Assembly (NCBI RefSeq): GCF_001571105.1
Contig: NZ_BCTD01000012.1
DNA from: Azotobacter vinelandii
GTDB taxonomy: Bacteria; Pseudomonadota; Gammaproteobacteria; Pseudomonadales; Pseudomonadaceae
Strand: one strand, 5' to 3'
Length of the DNA: 64,000 bases
Shown here: positions 44,904 to 53,543 of the stretch, in pieces
Layout of the letters: the number at the start of each line of letters is the position of its first letter
Position numbering within the stretch: position 1 is the stretch's first letter
Made by a program: the position numbers and the translations under genes
Notes under the pieces: generated by a model
Told to the model about the DNA's origin: nothing
The model's input: the letters and a program-made list of their open reading frames with translations, nothing else
Databases searched by the model: none

Positions 44904-45482
44904 TCAGGGGATCTGTACGCCCTCGGCCAGCAGCATGTCGACCAGGCGAATCAGCGGCAAGCCGATCAGGCTGGTGGCGTCCTCACCCTCGGTGGCGCGG
45001 AAAAGACTTACGCCGAGTCCTTCCGACTTGAAGCTTCCGGCACAGTCGAAAGGCTGCTCGGCGGCGAGATAGCGTTCGATTCGCGCTGCGTCCAAATGGC
45101 GGAAATGCACCGTGAAGGGGATGCAGTCGATCTGCGCCGTTCCGCTGGCGGTGTTGAGCAGGGCCAGCCCGGTCAGGAAGGTCACGCTATTGCCGCTGGC
45201 GCTCTGCAGCTGGGCGCGGGCGCGTGGCAGGTCGTGCGGTTTGCCGAGGATTCGTCCGTTCAGTACGGCGACCTGGTCCGAGCCGACGAGCAGGTGATGC
45301 GGATATTCCTGGGCGAGGGCGCCGGCCTTTTCCGCGGCCAGGCGTCTGACCAGGGCATCGGCGCTTTCCCTGGGGAAAGGGGTTTCGTCGATGGACGGTG
45401 CGCTCCAGGTGAAGGGCAGTCGCAGGCGACTCAGCAGTTCGCGGCGATAGGGGGAGCTGGAGGCGAGTACGAGGGACGGCAT
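44904..45482 (-). CDS. Maf-like nucleotide pyrophosphatase (YceF type)
   Basis: 192-aa Maf protein, MPSLVLASSSPYRRELLSRL. It belongs to the YceF subgroup that hydrolyses 7-methyl-GTP and related modified nucleotides. DETPFPRESADALVRRLAAEKA, VGSDQVAVLNG with the catalytic Asp, and GKPHDLPRA are present. It is transcribed against sppA and diverges from yceD, the usual place of this gene beside rpmF in Gammaproteobacteria. Confidence 0.9.
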   Translation of the reverse strand: MPSLVLASSSPYRRELLSRLRLPFTWSAPSIDETPFPRESADALVRRLAAEKAGALAQEYPHHLLVGSDQVAVLNGRILGKPHDLPRARAQLQSASGNSVTFLTGLALLNTASGTAQIDCIPFTVHFRHLDAARIERYLAAEQPFDCAGSFKSEGLGVSLFRATEGEDATSLIGLPLIRLVDMLLAEGVQIP

Positions 45483-45555
45483 GGCATTCTCCCGGTGCCG
45501 GAGGATGGCGCGATTCTAGCGGTGCTGTCGACCGGCGGACAGGGTGGAATTCCCT

Positions 45556-45584
45556 TTGACAGCGCTCCGGCCCATCCCTAGAAT
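45556..45584 (+). promoter_or_regulatory. Strong promoter of the yceD-rpmF-plsX-fab operon
   Basis: A perfect -35 TTGACA (45556-45561), a 17-bp spacer and TAGAAT (45579-45584). The expected start site near 45591 is only about three bases from the yceD ATG at 45594. Confidence 0.85.
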
Positions 45585-45593
45585 GCCGCCCCT

Positions 45594-46121
45594 ATGTTGA
45601 ATGGGCCGATTCCACCTCACGTTGACCCACGCAAGCTGGCCGATCGCAGTGCGACCCTCGAGGGTGAGCTGTCGCTGGCTGGTTTGTCTCGTCTTCGCGA
45701 TCCACTTGCCGAAGATGTGGGGCTTGTACGTGCGAAATTCCGTTTTGAGCGCGACGAGCACAAGACTGTGGTCATCCACAGTGAGCTCGATGTCGAGGTC
45801 AGGATGGTTTGCCAGCGTTGTCTGGAGCTGGTCGCCCTGCCGATCCACAGCGAATGCCATTACGCGGTGGTGAAGGTGGGGGCGAACGCTCAGTCGTTGC
45901 CCAAGGACTATGACGTGCTGGAGGTTGGGGAAGAACCCTTGGATCTGTTGGCGTTGATCGAGGATGAGCTGCTGCTCGCCTTGCCCATCGTTCCGCTCCA
46001 TGACCCTGATGTTTGCCAGCCGCCGGCCGGGCCCGAAGTGCCCGAACCGAGCGAGGACGAGGTATCGCGGTCCAACCCGTTCAGCGTATTGGCGCAGTTA
46101 AAGCGCGACCCAAACGTTTAG
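45594..46121 (+). CDS. yceD: YceD/DUF177 protein (23S rRNA accumulation protein)
   Basis: 175-aa protein that in E. coli is involved in 23S rRNA accumulation, almost always encoded before rpmF. It contains the conserved CQRCLELVALPIHSEC zinc-like pair, LPKDYDVLEVGEEPLDLLALIEDELLLALPIVPLHD and the C-terminal NPFSVLAQLKR. No Shine-Dalgarno sequence precedes the ATG and a strong promoter ends nine bases upstream, so translation is probably leaderless. It lies 13 nt before rpmF. Confidence 0.93.
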   Translation: MLNGPIPPHVDPRKLADRSATLEGELSLAGLSRLRDPLAEDVGLVRAKFRFERDEHKTVVIHSELDVEVRMVCQRCLELVALPIHSECHYAVVKVGANAQSLPKDYDVLEVGEEPLDLLALIEDELLLALPIVPLHDPDVCQPPAGPEVPEPSEDEVSRSNPFSVLAQLKRDPNV

Positions 46122-46134
46122 GAGTTAATCAGTT

Positions 46135-46317
46135 ATGGCTGTTCAGCAGAACAAAAAGTCCCGTTCCGCACGTGACATGCGTCGTTCCCACGACGCGCTG
46201 GAGGCAAATGCCCTGTCCGTCGAGAAGAGCACCGGTGAAGTGCACCTGCGTCACCACGTGTCCCCGGATGGCTTCTACCGTGGCCGCAAGGTGATCGACA
46301 AGGGCTCCGACGAGTAA
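46135..46317 (+). CDS. rpmF: 50S ribosomal protein L32
   Basis: 60-aa basic protein of the large ribosomal subunit, MAVQQNKKSRSARDMRRSHD..., with the conserved LRHHVSPDGFYRGRKV. The zinc cysteines found in some L32 forms are absent here, as usual in Gammaproteobacteria. AGGAGTTAATC precedes it. Its 3' end provides the region from which plsX translation starts. Confidence 0.97.
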   Translation: MAVQQNKKSRSARDMRRSHDALEANALSVEKSTGEVHLRHHVSPDGFYRGRKVIDKGSDE

Positions 46318-46320
46318 CTC

Positions 46321-47337
46321 TTGTCCGCTTCGCTCATCGCTGTCGATGCAATGAGCGGGGACTCCGGTCCCCGCTGTGTTGTTCCGGCCTGTCTCGCCTG
46401 CCTGGGCGAGATTCCCTCGCTGCAACTGGTCCTCGTCGGCCAGGCTCCCCTTCTCGAAGAGCTGATTGCCCGCCATCCCCGGGTCGATCGCGCGCGCCTG
46501 AGCGTCGTGCATGCCGGGGAAGTGATCGCCATGGACGAGCGTCCCGCCCATGCCTTGCGCAGCAAGGCCGACTCGTCCATGCGCGTGGCCTTGGAGTTGC
46601 TGCGTGAGCGGCAGGTGCAGGCCTGTGTCAGCGCTGGCAATACGGGAGCGCTGATGGCGTTGTCCCGGCGTGTCCTGAAGACCCTGCCGGGCGTCGACCG
46701 GCCGGCGATGTTCGCGGCTCTCCCCACCGAGCAGGGGGTCTGTCACCTTCTCGACCTGGGTGCCAACATGGATTGCACCGCCGAGCACCTGTATCAGTTC
46801 GCGGTGATGGGCTCGGTCGCCGCGGAAGCGCTCGGCATGGAGCGTCCGCGGGTGGCATTGCTGAACGTCGGTACCGAGGAGGTCAAAGGCAATCAGCAGG
46901 TCAAGCAGGCCGCCGTTCTGCTGCAACGGGCCAGGGGAATCAACTACGTCGGTTTCATCGAGGGCGATGGCCTCTACCGCGGGGAGGCCGATGTGGTGGT
47001 CTGCGACGGCTTCGTCGGTAATATCCTGCTGAAGGCCAGCGAAGGTCTGGCCGCCATGATTGCCGGAGAGGTCAGGGCGCAATTCGGAGGCAGCCTCGCC
47101 TCGCGGCTGGTCGGTGTCCTGGCCTTGCCCTTCTTGCGTCGATTGCAGGCCCGCCTGGCGCCGGCCCGACACAATGGGGCCAGTTTTCTCGGCTTGCAGG
47201 GAATAGTGGTGAAAAGTCATGGCGCGGCAGGTGCCGAAGGGTTTCGTAGCGCGATACTTCATGCGCAGGCGGAGATTCGCGAGAACCTTCCGCAACATCT
47301 GCACGACCGCCTGCAGACGCTGTTGGTCGGGCACTGA
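46321..47337 (+). CDS. plsX: Phosphate acyltransferase PlsX
   Basis: 338-aa peripheral membrane enzyme that converts acyl-ACP to acyl-phosphate for phospholipid synthesis. Conserved parts include VSAGNTGALMALS, LDLGANMDCT, LLNVGTEEVKGN and DVVVCDGFVGNILLKASEG. The start codon is TTG, three bases after the rpmF stop, and the only good alternative lies too far inside. The N-terminal signature, normally DAMGGDxGP, reads DAMSGDSGPR here; the Gly-to-Ser change is unusual. The gene is otherwise intact and in its usual operon. Confidence 0.94.
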   Translation: MSASLIAVDAMSGDSGPRCVVPACLACLGEIPSLQLVLVGQAPLLEELIARHPRVDRARLSVVHAGEVIAMDERPAHALRSKADSSMRVALELLRERQVQACVSAGNTGALMALSRRVLKTLPGVDRPAMFAALPTEQGVCHLLDLGANMDCTAEHLYQFAVMGSVAAEALGMERPRVALLNVGTEEVKGNQQVKQAAVLLQRARGINYVGFIEGDGLYRGEADVVVCDGFVGNILLKASEGLAAMIAGEVRAQFGGSLASRLVGVLALPFLRRLQARLAPARHNGASFLGLQGIVVKSHGAAGAEGFRSAILHAQAEIRENLPQHLHDRLQTLLVGH

Positions 47338-47432
47338 TGTGACCGTGGCCGTGGGCCCGTCATCCAACTGATTAACATGCGTCCGGCATGCTCCGGGCGC
47401 TCCCGAAGAAAGATCATCAGGGATCTGTTCAT

Positions 47433-48371
47433 ATGTCTGTTTCCCCCGCATTCGTCTTTCCTGGCCAGGGGTCGCAGTCCCTCGGCATGCTGGCCGATCA
47501 GGCTGCCCGGTATCCGCTGATCGGTACCACCTTTGCCGAAGCCTCCGAATCCCTCGGCTACGATCTCTGGGCACTGGTCCAGCAGGGACCGGAAGGCTTG
47601 CTCAACCAGACCGACAAGACCCAGCCGGCGATCTTGGCTGCCTCGGTCGCCTTGTGGCGACTCTGGCAGGCCGAGGGCGGGGGGCTTCCAGCCTTCGTCG
47701 CAGGACACAGCCTCGGCGAGTATTCCGCGCTGGTCGCCGCCGACAGCCTGCCTTTCGCCGATGCGCTGAGACTGGTCGAGTGCCGGGGGCAATTGATGCA
47801 GCAGGCCGTGCCCGCCGGCCAGGGAGGCATGGCGGCGATTCTCGGCCTGGATGATGCCGATGTTCTGGCCGCCTGCGCCGAGTCCGAGCAGGGCGAGGTG
47901 GTCAGCGCCGTGAACTTCAACGCACCGGGACAGGTGGTGATCGCCGGTTCCGCCGCGGCGGTCGGCCGTGCCATCGAGGCCTGCAAGGCGCGCGGCGCCA
48001 AACGCGCAATGGCCTTGCCGGTCAGCGTGCCGTCGCATTGCGCCCTGATGCGTCCCGCGGCGGAGCGTTTCGCCGAGGCGGTGGAGGCGATCGCCTGGCA
48101 GGCGCCGCGCATTCCGCTGGTGCAGAATGTCAGCGCCGCCGTGGTCAGCGATCTGGATGTCCTCAAGCGCGATCTGCTGGCGCAGCTCTACAGCCCGGTG
48201 CGCTGGGTCGAGTCCATGATCTGCCTGGCTGGCCGGGGAGTCACCGATCTGCTCGAGTGCGGCCCGGGCAAGGTGCTTTCCGGATTGAACAAGCGTTGTG
48301 TCAAGGGCATCAATACCCACAACCTGGATACCCCCGAGGCCTTCGCCGCGGCTCGTGCCGCGCTGGCCTGA
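47433..48371 (+). CDS. fabD: Malonyl-CoA:ACP transacylase FabD
   Basis: 312-aa enzyme that loads malonate onto acyl carrier protein. The N-terminal FPGQGSQSLGM is followed by the nucleophile motif AGHSLGEYSAL (S93). Arg and His of the active site lie in ECRGQLMQQA and VPSHCALM. An earlier in-frame ATG (47388) lacks homology; the ATG at 47433 follows CAGGGA and gives MSVSPAFVFPGQG. It is followed 14 nt later by fabG. Confidence 0.96.
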   Translation: MSVSPAFVFPGQGSQSLGMLADQAARYPLIGTTFAEASESLGYDLWALVQQGPEGLLNQTDKTQPAILAASVALWRLWQAEGGGLPAFVAGHSLGEYSALVAADSLPFADALRLVECRGQLMQQAVPAGQGGMAAILGLDDADVLAACAESEQGEVVSAVNFNAPGQVVIAGSAAAVGRAIEACKARGAKRAMALPVSVPSHCALMRPAAERFAEAVEAIAWQAPRIPLVQNVSAAVVSDLDVLKRDLLAQLYSPVRWVESMICLAGRGVTDLLECGPGKVLSGLNKRCVKGINTHNLDTPEAFAAARAALA

Positions 48372-48385
48372 ACAAGGAGATGAGA

Positions 48386-49129
48386 ATGAGTCTGCAAGGC
48401 AAAGTGGCGTTGGTCACCGGCGCCAGCCGTGGCATCGGCCAGGCGATCGCGCTGGAGCTGGGCCGGCAGGGCGCCGTGGTGATCGGCACGGCCACTTCCT
48501 CGAGCGGCGCCGAAAGCATCGCCGAGACCCTGAAGAGCAATGGCATCGAGGGTGCCGGTCTGGTGCTGGATGTATCCAGCGACGAGTCCGTCGCCACGAC
48601 CCTGGAGCATATCCAGCAGCATCTCGGCCAACCCGCCATCCTCGTCAACAATGCCGGCATCACCCGCGATAACCTGATGTTGCGGATGAAAGACGAGGAG
48701 TGGCACGACGTCATCAATACCAACCTCAACAGCCTCTATCGCCTGTCCAAGGCGGTCCTGCGCGGCATGACCAAGGCCCGCTGGGGACGCATCGTCAACA
48801 TCGGCTCGGTGGTGGGCGCGATGGGCAATGCCGGTCAGGTCAACTATGCAGCCGCCAAGGCCGGGCTGGAGGGGTTCAGCCGTGCCCTGGCCCGTGAGGT
48901 CGGCTCGCGCGGGATCACCGTCAATGCGGTGGCGCCCGGTTTCATCGATACCGACATGACCCGCGAACTGCCCGAGGCGCAGCGCAATGCGCTGCTGGGC
49001 CAGATTCCGCTGGGCCGCCTGGGGCAGGCGGGAGAGATAGCTCAGGTTGTCGCCTTCCTGGCCTCCGATGGTGCATCCTATGTCACCGGAGCTACCATTC
49101 CGGTCAACGGTGGAATGTACATGAGTTGA
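48386..49129 (+). CDS. fabG: 3-oxoacyl-ACP reductase FabG
   Basis: NADPH-dependent short-chain dehydrogenase of 247 aa, the first reductive step of fatty acid elongation. It has the Rossmann loop VTGASRGIGQAIA, NNAGITRDNL, and the catalytic S141, Y154 and K158 (NYAAAKAG). A second ATG lies two codons upstream (48380), directly abutting the AAGGAG site, so 48386 with 6-nt spacing is used. Confidence 0.97.
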   Translation: MSLQGKVALVTGASRGIGQAIALELGRQGAVVIGTATSSSGAESIAETLKSNGIEGAGLVLDVSSDESVATTLEHIQQHLGQPAILVNNAGITRDNLMLRMKDEEWHDVINTNLNSLYRLSKAVLRGMTKARWGRIVNIGSVVGAMGNAGQVNYAAAKAGLEGFSRALAREVGSRGITVNAVAPGFIDTDMTRELPEAQRNALLGQIPLGRLGQAGEIAQVVAFLASDGASYVTGATIPVNGGMYMS

Positions 49130-49238
49130 TGTGACGCGCGCCCCAAGACAACAGTCAAAGAGCAATCCGAAATCTCACCGAACTGCCGAGCCGGAAAAGG
49201 CAGGTCGTCGGGGCTGTCCGGAGGGGGAGGGCTTCGGC

Positions 49239-49266
49239 TTGAAATGCTGAAATCCCTTTCTATAAA
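49239..49266 (+). promoter_or_regulatory. acpP promoter
   Basis: TTGAAA (49239-49244), a 16-bp spacer and TATAAA (49261-49266) lie within the 187-bp fabG-acpP gap. The predicted leader is about 44 nt. It allows acpP, needed in large amounts, to be made independently of the fabDG message. Confidence 0.75.
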
Positions 49267-49316
49267 CTTACTCGCATTCCATCTGCCTGGTTTGTCCATA
49301 GGAGTGAAAATAAGGT

Positions 49317-49553
49317 ATGAGCACCATCGAAGAACGCGTCAAGAAGATCGTTGCTGAGCAACTTGGCGTCAAAGAAGAGGAAGTCACCAACAGCGCTTCC
49401 TTTGTCGAAGACCTGGGCGCCGACTCTCTTGACACCGTCGAGCTGGTGATGGCTCTCGAAGAGGAGTTCGAGACCGAGATTCCGGACGAACAGGCCGAGA
49501 AGATCACCACTGTGCAGGAAGCCATCGATTACATCAATGCTCACGCGCAATAA
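49317..49553 (+). CDS. acpP: Acyl carrier protein
   Basis: 78-aa acidic protein carrying the growing acyl chain. The phosphopantetheine attachment site is S37 in [13 protein letters not shown]. It begins [17 protein letters not shown]. It has its own promoter and is followed by an intrinsic terminator. Confidence 0.98.
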
Positions 49554-49575
49554 GTAATCGTCGCTCCCGACTCGG

Positions 49576-49613
49576 AAAAGCCGCACAGCCCAAAAGGCGT
49601 GCGGTTTTTCTTT
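49576..49613 (+). terminator. Rho-independent terminator after acpP
   Basis: The stem CCGCAC/GTGCGG (49581-49586 with 49599-49604) can be extended by an AAAAG/(C)TTTTT pairing and is followed by a T run (49605-49609). The loop is about 12 nt. fabF therefore probably needs read-through or its own promoter in 49614-49750, where I found no convincing one. Confidence 0.8.
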
Positions 49614-49768
49614 AACGGAAATAATTAGAATTTTATCCGATACTTGTCGGTTCTGTTCACTTTGCCAAGGTGGTAACAGGAGGCGGTGTCCCCAGAGGGG
49701 CGCTTATCGCCTGCAGGCAGGCTATCGAGCCGGCCTCGCGCAGTAACGAAGAACATGAGGAGATTGCT

Positions 49769-51013
49769 TTGTCACGTAGACGCGTCGTGGTCACTGGACT
49801 GGGGATGTTGTCGCCGCTGGGTACCGATGTGCCGAGCAGCTGGCAGGGGGTCCTGGCTGGTCGCAGTGGCATCGCTCCGCTCGAGCACATGGATCTGTCC
49901 GCCTATTCCACCCGCTTCGGCGGTTCGGTGAAGGGGTTCGACGTCGAGCAATACCTGTCGCTCAAGGAGGCCCGCAAGCTCGATCTGTTCATCCAGTATG
50001 GCCTGGCTGCCAGTTTCCAGGCCGTGCGCGATTCCGGCCTGGAAATCACCGACGCCAATCGGGAGCGCATCGGTGTGGCCATGGGGTCCGGCATCGGCGG
50101 TCTCACCAATATCGAGAACAACTGCCGGTCCCTCATCGAGCAGGGGCCTCGGCGTATTTCTCCGTTCTTCGTACCGGGCTCGATCATCAACATGATTTCC
50201 GGCTTCCTGTCGATCCACCTGGGCCTGCAGGGACCGAACTACGCTCTGGCCACCGCCTGCACCACCGGTACCCACTGCATCGGCATGGCGGCGCGCAACA
50301 TCGCCTATGGCGAAGCCGATGCCATGGTCGCCGGCGGGGCCGAAATGGCGGCCTGCGGGCTGGGCATCGGCGGGTTCGGCGCGGCCCGGGCGCTGTCCAC
50401 CCGCAACGAGGAGCCGGCACGTGCCAGCCGTCCCTGGGACAAGGGACGCGACGGCTTCGTGCTTTCCGACGGCGCCGGCGCGCTGCTGCTGGAAGAGCTG
50501 GAGCATGCCAAGGCGCGGGGCGCCACCATCTATGCCGAACTGGTTGGCTTCGGCATGAGCGGCGATGCCTTCCACATGACCTCGCCGCCGGAAGACGGCG
50601 CCGGTGCGGCCCGTTGCATGCGCAACGCCCTGCGCGATGCCGGCCTGAACGTCGACCAGGTCCAGTACATCAATGCCCACGGCACCTCGACGCCGGCTGG
50701 CGATCTGGCCGAGGTGGCCGCGCTCAAGTCGGTTTTCGGCGAGAGCGTCTACCGGCTGTCGGTCAGCTCGACCAAATCCATGACCGGTCATCTGCTCGGT
50801 GCCGCCGGTGCGGTCGAGGCCATCTTCAGCATACTGGCGATCCGCGATCAGGTCGCCCCGCCGACCATCAACCTGGACGAGCCCGACGAAGGCTGCGATC
50901 TCGATTTCGTGGCCCATGAGGCCAAGAGGCTGCCGATCGAGGTGGTGCTCTCCAACTCCTTCGGCTTCGGTGGGACCAACGGTTCGCTGGTGTTCCGCCG
51001 ATTCGCCGACTGA
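49769..51013 (+). CDS. fabF: 3-oxoacyl-ACP synthase II FabF
   Basis: 414-aa condensing enzyme elongating acyl-ACP, including palmitoleate to vaccenate. The catalytic triad is C164 (ALATACTTGTH), His in YINAHGTSTPAGD and His in MTGHLLGAAGAVEA. The start is a TTG, supported by GAGGAG six bases upstream and by the family N-terminus SRRRVVVTGLGMLSPLG; no in-frame ATG is near. It overlaps pabC by one base. Confidence 0.96.
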   Translation: MSRRRVVVTGLGMLSPLGTDVPSSWQGVLAGRSGIAPLEHMDLSAYSTRFGGSVKGFDVEQYLSLKEARKLDLFIQYGLAASFQAVRDSGLEITDANRERIGVAMGSGIGGLTNIENNCRSLIEQGPRRISPFFVPGSIINMISGFLSIHLGLQGPNYALATACTTGTHCIGMAARNIAYGEADAMVAGGAEMAACGLGIGGFGAARALSTRNEEPARASRPWDKGRDGFVLSDGAGALLLEELEHAKARGATIYAELVGFGMSGDAFHMTSPPEDGAGAARCMRNALRDAGLNVDQVQYINAHGTSTPAGDLAEVAALKSVFGESVYRLSVSSTKSMTGHLLGAAGAVEAIFSILAIRDQVAPPTINLDEPDEGCDLDFVAHEAKRLPIEVVLSNSFGFGGTNGSLVFRRFAD

Positions 51014-51828
51014 TGGCCTGCTGGATCGATGGCCGGCCCGATGAGCCGCTACCTCCGACCGACCGTGGTCTGGCCTATGGCGATGGCCTGTTCGAGACCA
51101 TCGCCGTGCGTCGAGGGCAGCCGCTGCTGCTGGAGCGGCACCTGGCGCGTCTGGGCGAGGGCTGTGCCAGGCTGGCGCTTCCCGGCGACCCGGCCTCGAT
51201 CCGCGCCGAACTGCTGGCCTTTTCGGCCGCGTTGGGCGAGGGCGTGGCCAAGCTGCTGCTGACCCGCGGCGACGGTCTACGCGGTTATGCGGCCCCCCAG
51301 CCGCCGCAGTCGCGGCGCATCCTCCTGGGCAGTCCGCCGCCGCGGTATCCGCCGGGCAATGCCGCGCAGGGCGTGCGGCTCTATCCCTGCCGTACCCGCC
51401 TGGCCGAGCAGCCCCTGCTGGCCGGACTCAAGCATCTCAATCGCCTGGAGCAGGTGCTCGCCCGCGCCGAGTGGCGGGATGCCGAGCACGCCGAAGGACT
51501 GATGCGCGATCTGTCGGGACGGGTGATCGAGGGGGTTTTCAGCAACCTGTTCCTGGTCAGGGACGGTGTCCTGCTGACCGCCGACCTGTGCCGTTGCGGG
51601 GTGGCCGGGGTCATGCGCGCGGAAATCCTCGAACAGGCGGAACGGGCGGGCATCGCGCTGCAGGTACGTGACATCGACTTCGCCGAGCTGCTGGCGGCGG
51701 ACGAGGTTTTTCTCTGCAACAGTCTCTATGGCATCTGGCCGGTCCGCCGGTTCGAAGAACACGACTGGCCGGTCGGCACGCTCACCCGTAAACTGCAGGG
51801 CTCGATCCGCAAGCTACTGGACTCCTGA
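51013..51828 (+). CDS. pabC: Aminodeoxychorismate lyase PabC
   Basis: 271-aa PLP enzyme of fold type IV that releases pyruvate from aminodeoxychorismate to give p-aminobenzoate for folate. The PLP lysine is in LLAGLKHLNRLEQVLA, and the start TDRGLAYGDGLFETI is typical. EGVFSNLFLVRDG and LCRCGVAGVMRAEIL bind the cofactor phosphate. The ATG shares its A with the fabF stop codon (TGATG). Confidence 0.94.
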   Translation: MACWIDGRPDEPLPPTDRGLAYGDGLFETIAVRRGQPLLLERHLARLGEGCARLALPGDPASIRAELLAFSAALGEGVAKLLLTRGDGLRGYAAPQPPQSRRILLGSPPPRYPPGNAAQGVRLYPCRTRLAEQPLLAGLKHLNRLEQVLARAEWRDAEHAEGLMRDLSGRVIEGVFSNLFLVRDGVLLTADLCRCGVAGVMRAEILEQAERAGIALQVRDIDFAELLAADEVFLCNSLYGIWPVRRFEEHDWPVGTLTRKLQGSIRKLLDS

Positions 51829-51834
51829 TACGTG

Positions 51835-52911
51835 ATGCGAAAATGGCTGCTGCTGCTGGAAAGTGGCCTGCTGGTGGGGGGACTGCTCCTGTCGTCCGCC
51901 GTCTGGCAGCAGAGGGCCGCGCTCGAACAGCCTCTGAGGCTCGCCGAGGAGCGTCTGCTGGAGGTTCCGAGCGGCGCCACACCCGGCGGTCTGCTCAATC
52001 GTCTGCAGGACGAGGGACTGTTGCACGGGAGCTTCTGGCTGCGCCTGTACTGGCGCTTCAATCTGTCCGAGCAGGGTATGCGCAGCGGCGAATATCGCCT
52101 GGAGCCAGGCATGACGGCCGCCGAACTGCTCGAACTCTGGCAGCGTGGCGAGGTGGTGCAGTACAACCTCACTTTGGTGGAGGGCTGGAGCTTCCGTCAG
52201 GTTCGGGCCGCATTGGCCCGGACCGACAAACTGGAGCAGTCCCTGGAAGGGGTTTCCGATGCCGAGCTGATGGCTCGGCTGGGTCAGCCGGACGCCCACC
52301 CGGAGGGGCGCTTCTTCCCCGATACCTACCGCTATGTGCGCGGCATGAGCGACTTCGAGCTGCTCAGGCAGGCCCATGCCCGCCTGCAGCAGGTGCTCGC
52401 CGAGGAATGGGCCGGGCGGTCGCCGGACCTGCCCTACGCGACGCCCTACGAGGCGCTGATCATGGCCTCGATCGTCGAGAAGGAAACCGGCATTCCCCGC
52501 GAACGCGAGCAGATCGCCGGCGTGTTCGTGCGGCGCCTGGAACAGGGCATGCTGCTGCAGACCGATCCGACGGTCATCTATGGCCTGGGCGAGCGCTACA
52601 ACGGCAAGCTCGGGCGCGCCGAGCTGCTCGCGACCACGCCCTACAACACCTATGTCCAGCCCGGCCTGCCACCGACGCCGATCGCCCTGCCGGGACGCGA
52701 GGCGATCCATGCGGCGCTGCATCCGGCGGAGGGCCGCGAGCTGTATTTCGTCGCCCGCGGCGATGGTAGCCACATCTTTTCCGAAACCCTGGAGGCGCAC
52801 AACCAGGCGGTGCGCGAGTACCAGCTCAAGCGCCGCGCCGACTACCGCTCCAGCCCATCGTCCGAGGCGGTGGAGCGTTCCGAGCGGCAAGACGACGAGG
52901 AAAACCCGTGA
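51835..52911 (+). CDS. mltG: Endolytic murein transglycosylase MltG
   Basis: 358-aa inner-membrane enzyme that cleaves nascent glycan strands and is thought to set their length. It has one N-terminal helix (about 4-22), a LysM-like region, then the YceG domain with the catalytic glutamate in ASIVEKETGIPRERE and LQTDPTVIYGLGERYNGKL. A GTG directly before (51832) is an equally possible start. It overlaps tmk by four bases. The C-terminal 20 residues are charged and poorly conserved. Confidence 0.93.
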   Translation: MRKWLLLLESGLLVGGLLLSSAVWQQRAALEQPLRLAEERLLEVPSGATPGGLLNRLQDEGLLHGSFWLRLYWRFNLSEQGMRSGEYRLEPGMTAAELLELWQRGEVVQYNLTLVEGWSFRQVRAALARTDKLEQSLEGVSDAELMARLGQPDAHPEGRFFPDTYRYVRGMSDFELLRQAHARLQQVLAEEWAGRSPDLPYATPYEALIMASIVEKETGIPREREQIAGVFVRRLEQGMLLQTDPTVIYGLGERYNGKLGRAELLATTPYNTYVQPGLPPTPIALPGREAIHAALHPAEGRELYFVARGDGSHIFSETLEAHNQAVREYQLKRRADYRSSPSSEAVERSERQDDEENP

Positions 52912-53543
52912 GCCGAGGTCTGTTCATCACCCTCGAAGGGCCGGAGGGGGCCGGCAAGAGCACCAATCGCGACTACCTCGCCGAAGGCCTGCGCGCCGCT
53001 GGCCGCGAGGTGGTGCTGACTCGCGAGCCGGGCGGAACGCCGCTGGCCGAGCGCATCCGCGAACTGCTGCTGGCGCCCGCCAGCGAGCCGATGGCGGTGG
53101 ACACCGAACTGCTGCTGGTCTTCGCCGCCCGCGCCCAGCATCTGGCCGGCGTGATCCGGCCGGCGCTGGTGCGCGGCGCCGTGGTGCTCTGCGACCGTTT
53201 CACCGATGCTTCCTATGCCTACCAGGGCGCTGGCCGTGGCGTGCCCGAGGCGCGCATCGCGATCCTGGAGCATTTCGTGCAGGGCGATCTGCGCCCCGAC
53301 CTGACCCTGCTCTTCGACCTGCCGGTCGAGGTGGGGCTGGCCCGCGCCGCCGCCCGTGGCCGCCCGGATCGTTTCGAACAGGAAGACCGCGCCTTCTTCG
53401 AAGCGGTGCGCCAGGCTTACCTGCGTCGCGCGGCGAACGATCCGGCCCGGTACCGGGTGGTGGATGCGGGGCGCCCCCTGGCGGAGGTCCAGCGCACACT
53501 GGATGGCCTGCTGCCGCAACTGCTGGAGTCGCGCGGTGGCTGA
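52908..53543 (+). CDS. tmk: Thymidylate kinase
   Basis: 211-aa kinase making dTDP from dTMP. The P-loop LEGPEGAGKST is at about 9-19. TREPGGTPLAERIRELLL is the substrate-binding DR[E/P] motif, CDRFTDASYAYQGAGRG completes the dTMP pocket and RGRPDRFEQED is the lid. The start is a GTG in the mltG stop region (GTGA). It overlaps holB by 8 nt. Confidence 0.96.
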   Translation: MSRGLFITLEGPEGAGKSTNRDYLAEGLRAAGREVVLTREPGGTPLAERIRELLLAPASEPMAVDTELLLVFAARAQHLAGVIRPALVRGAVVLCDRFTDASYAYQGAGRGVPEARIAILEHFVQGDLRPDLTLLFDLPVEVGLARAAARGRPDRFEQEDRAFFEAVRQAYLRRAANDPARYRVVDAGRPLAEVQRTLDGLLPQLLESRGG

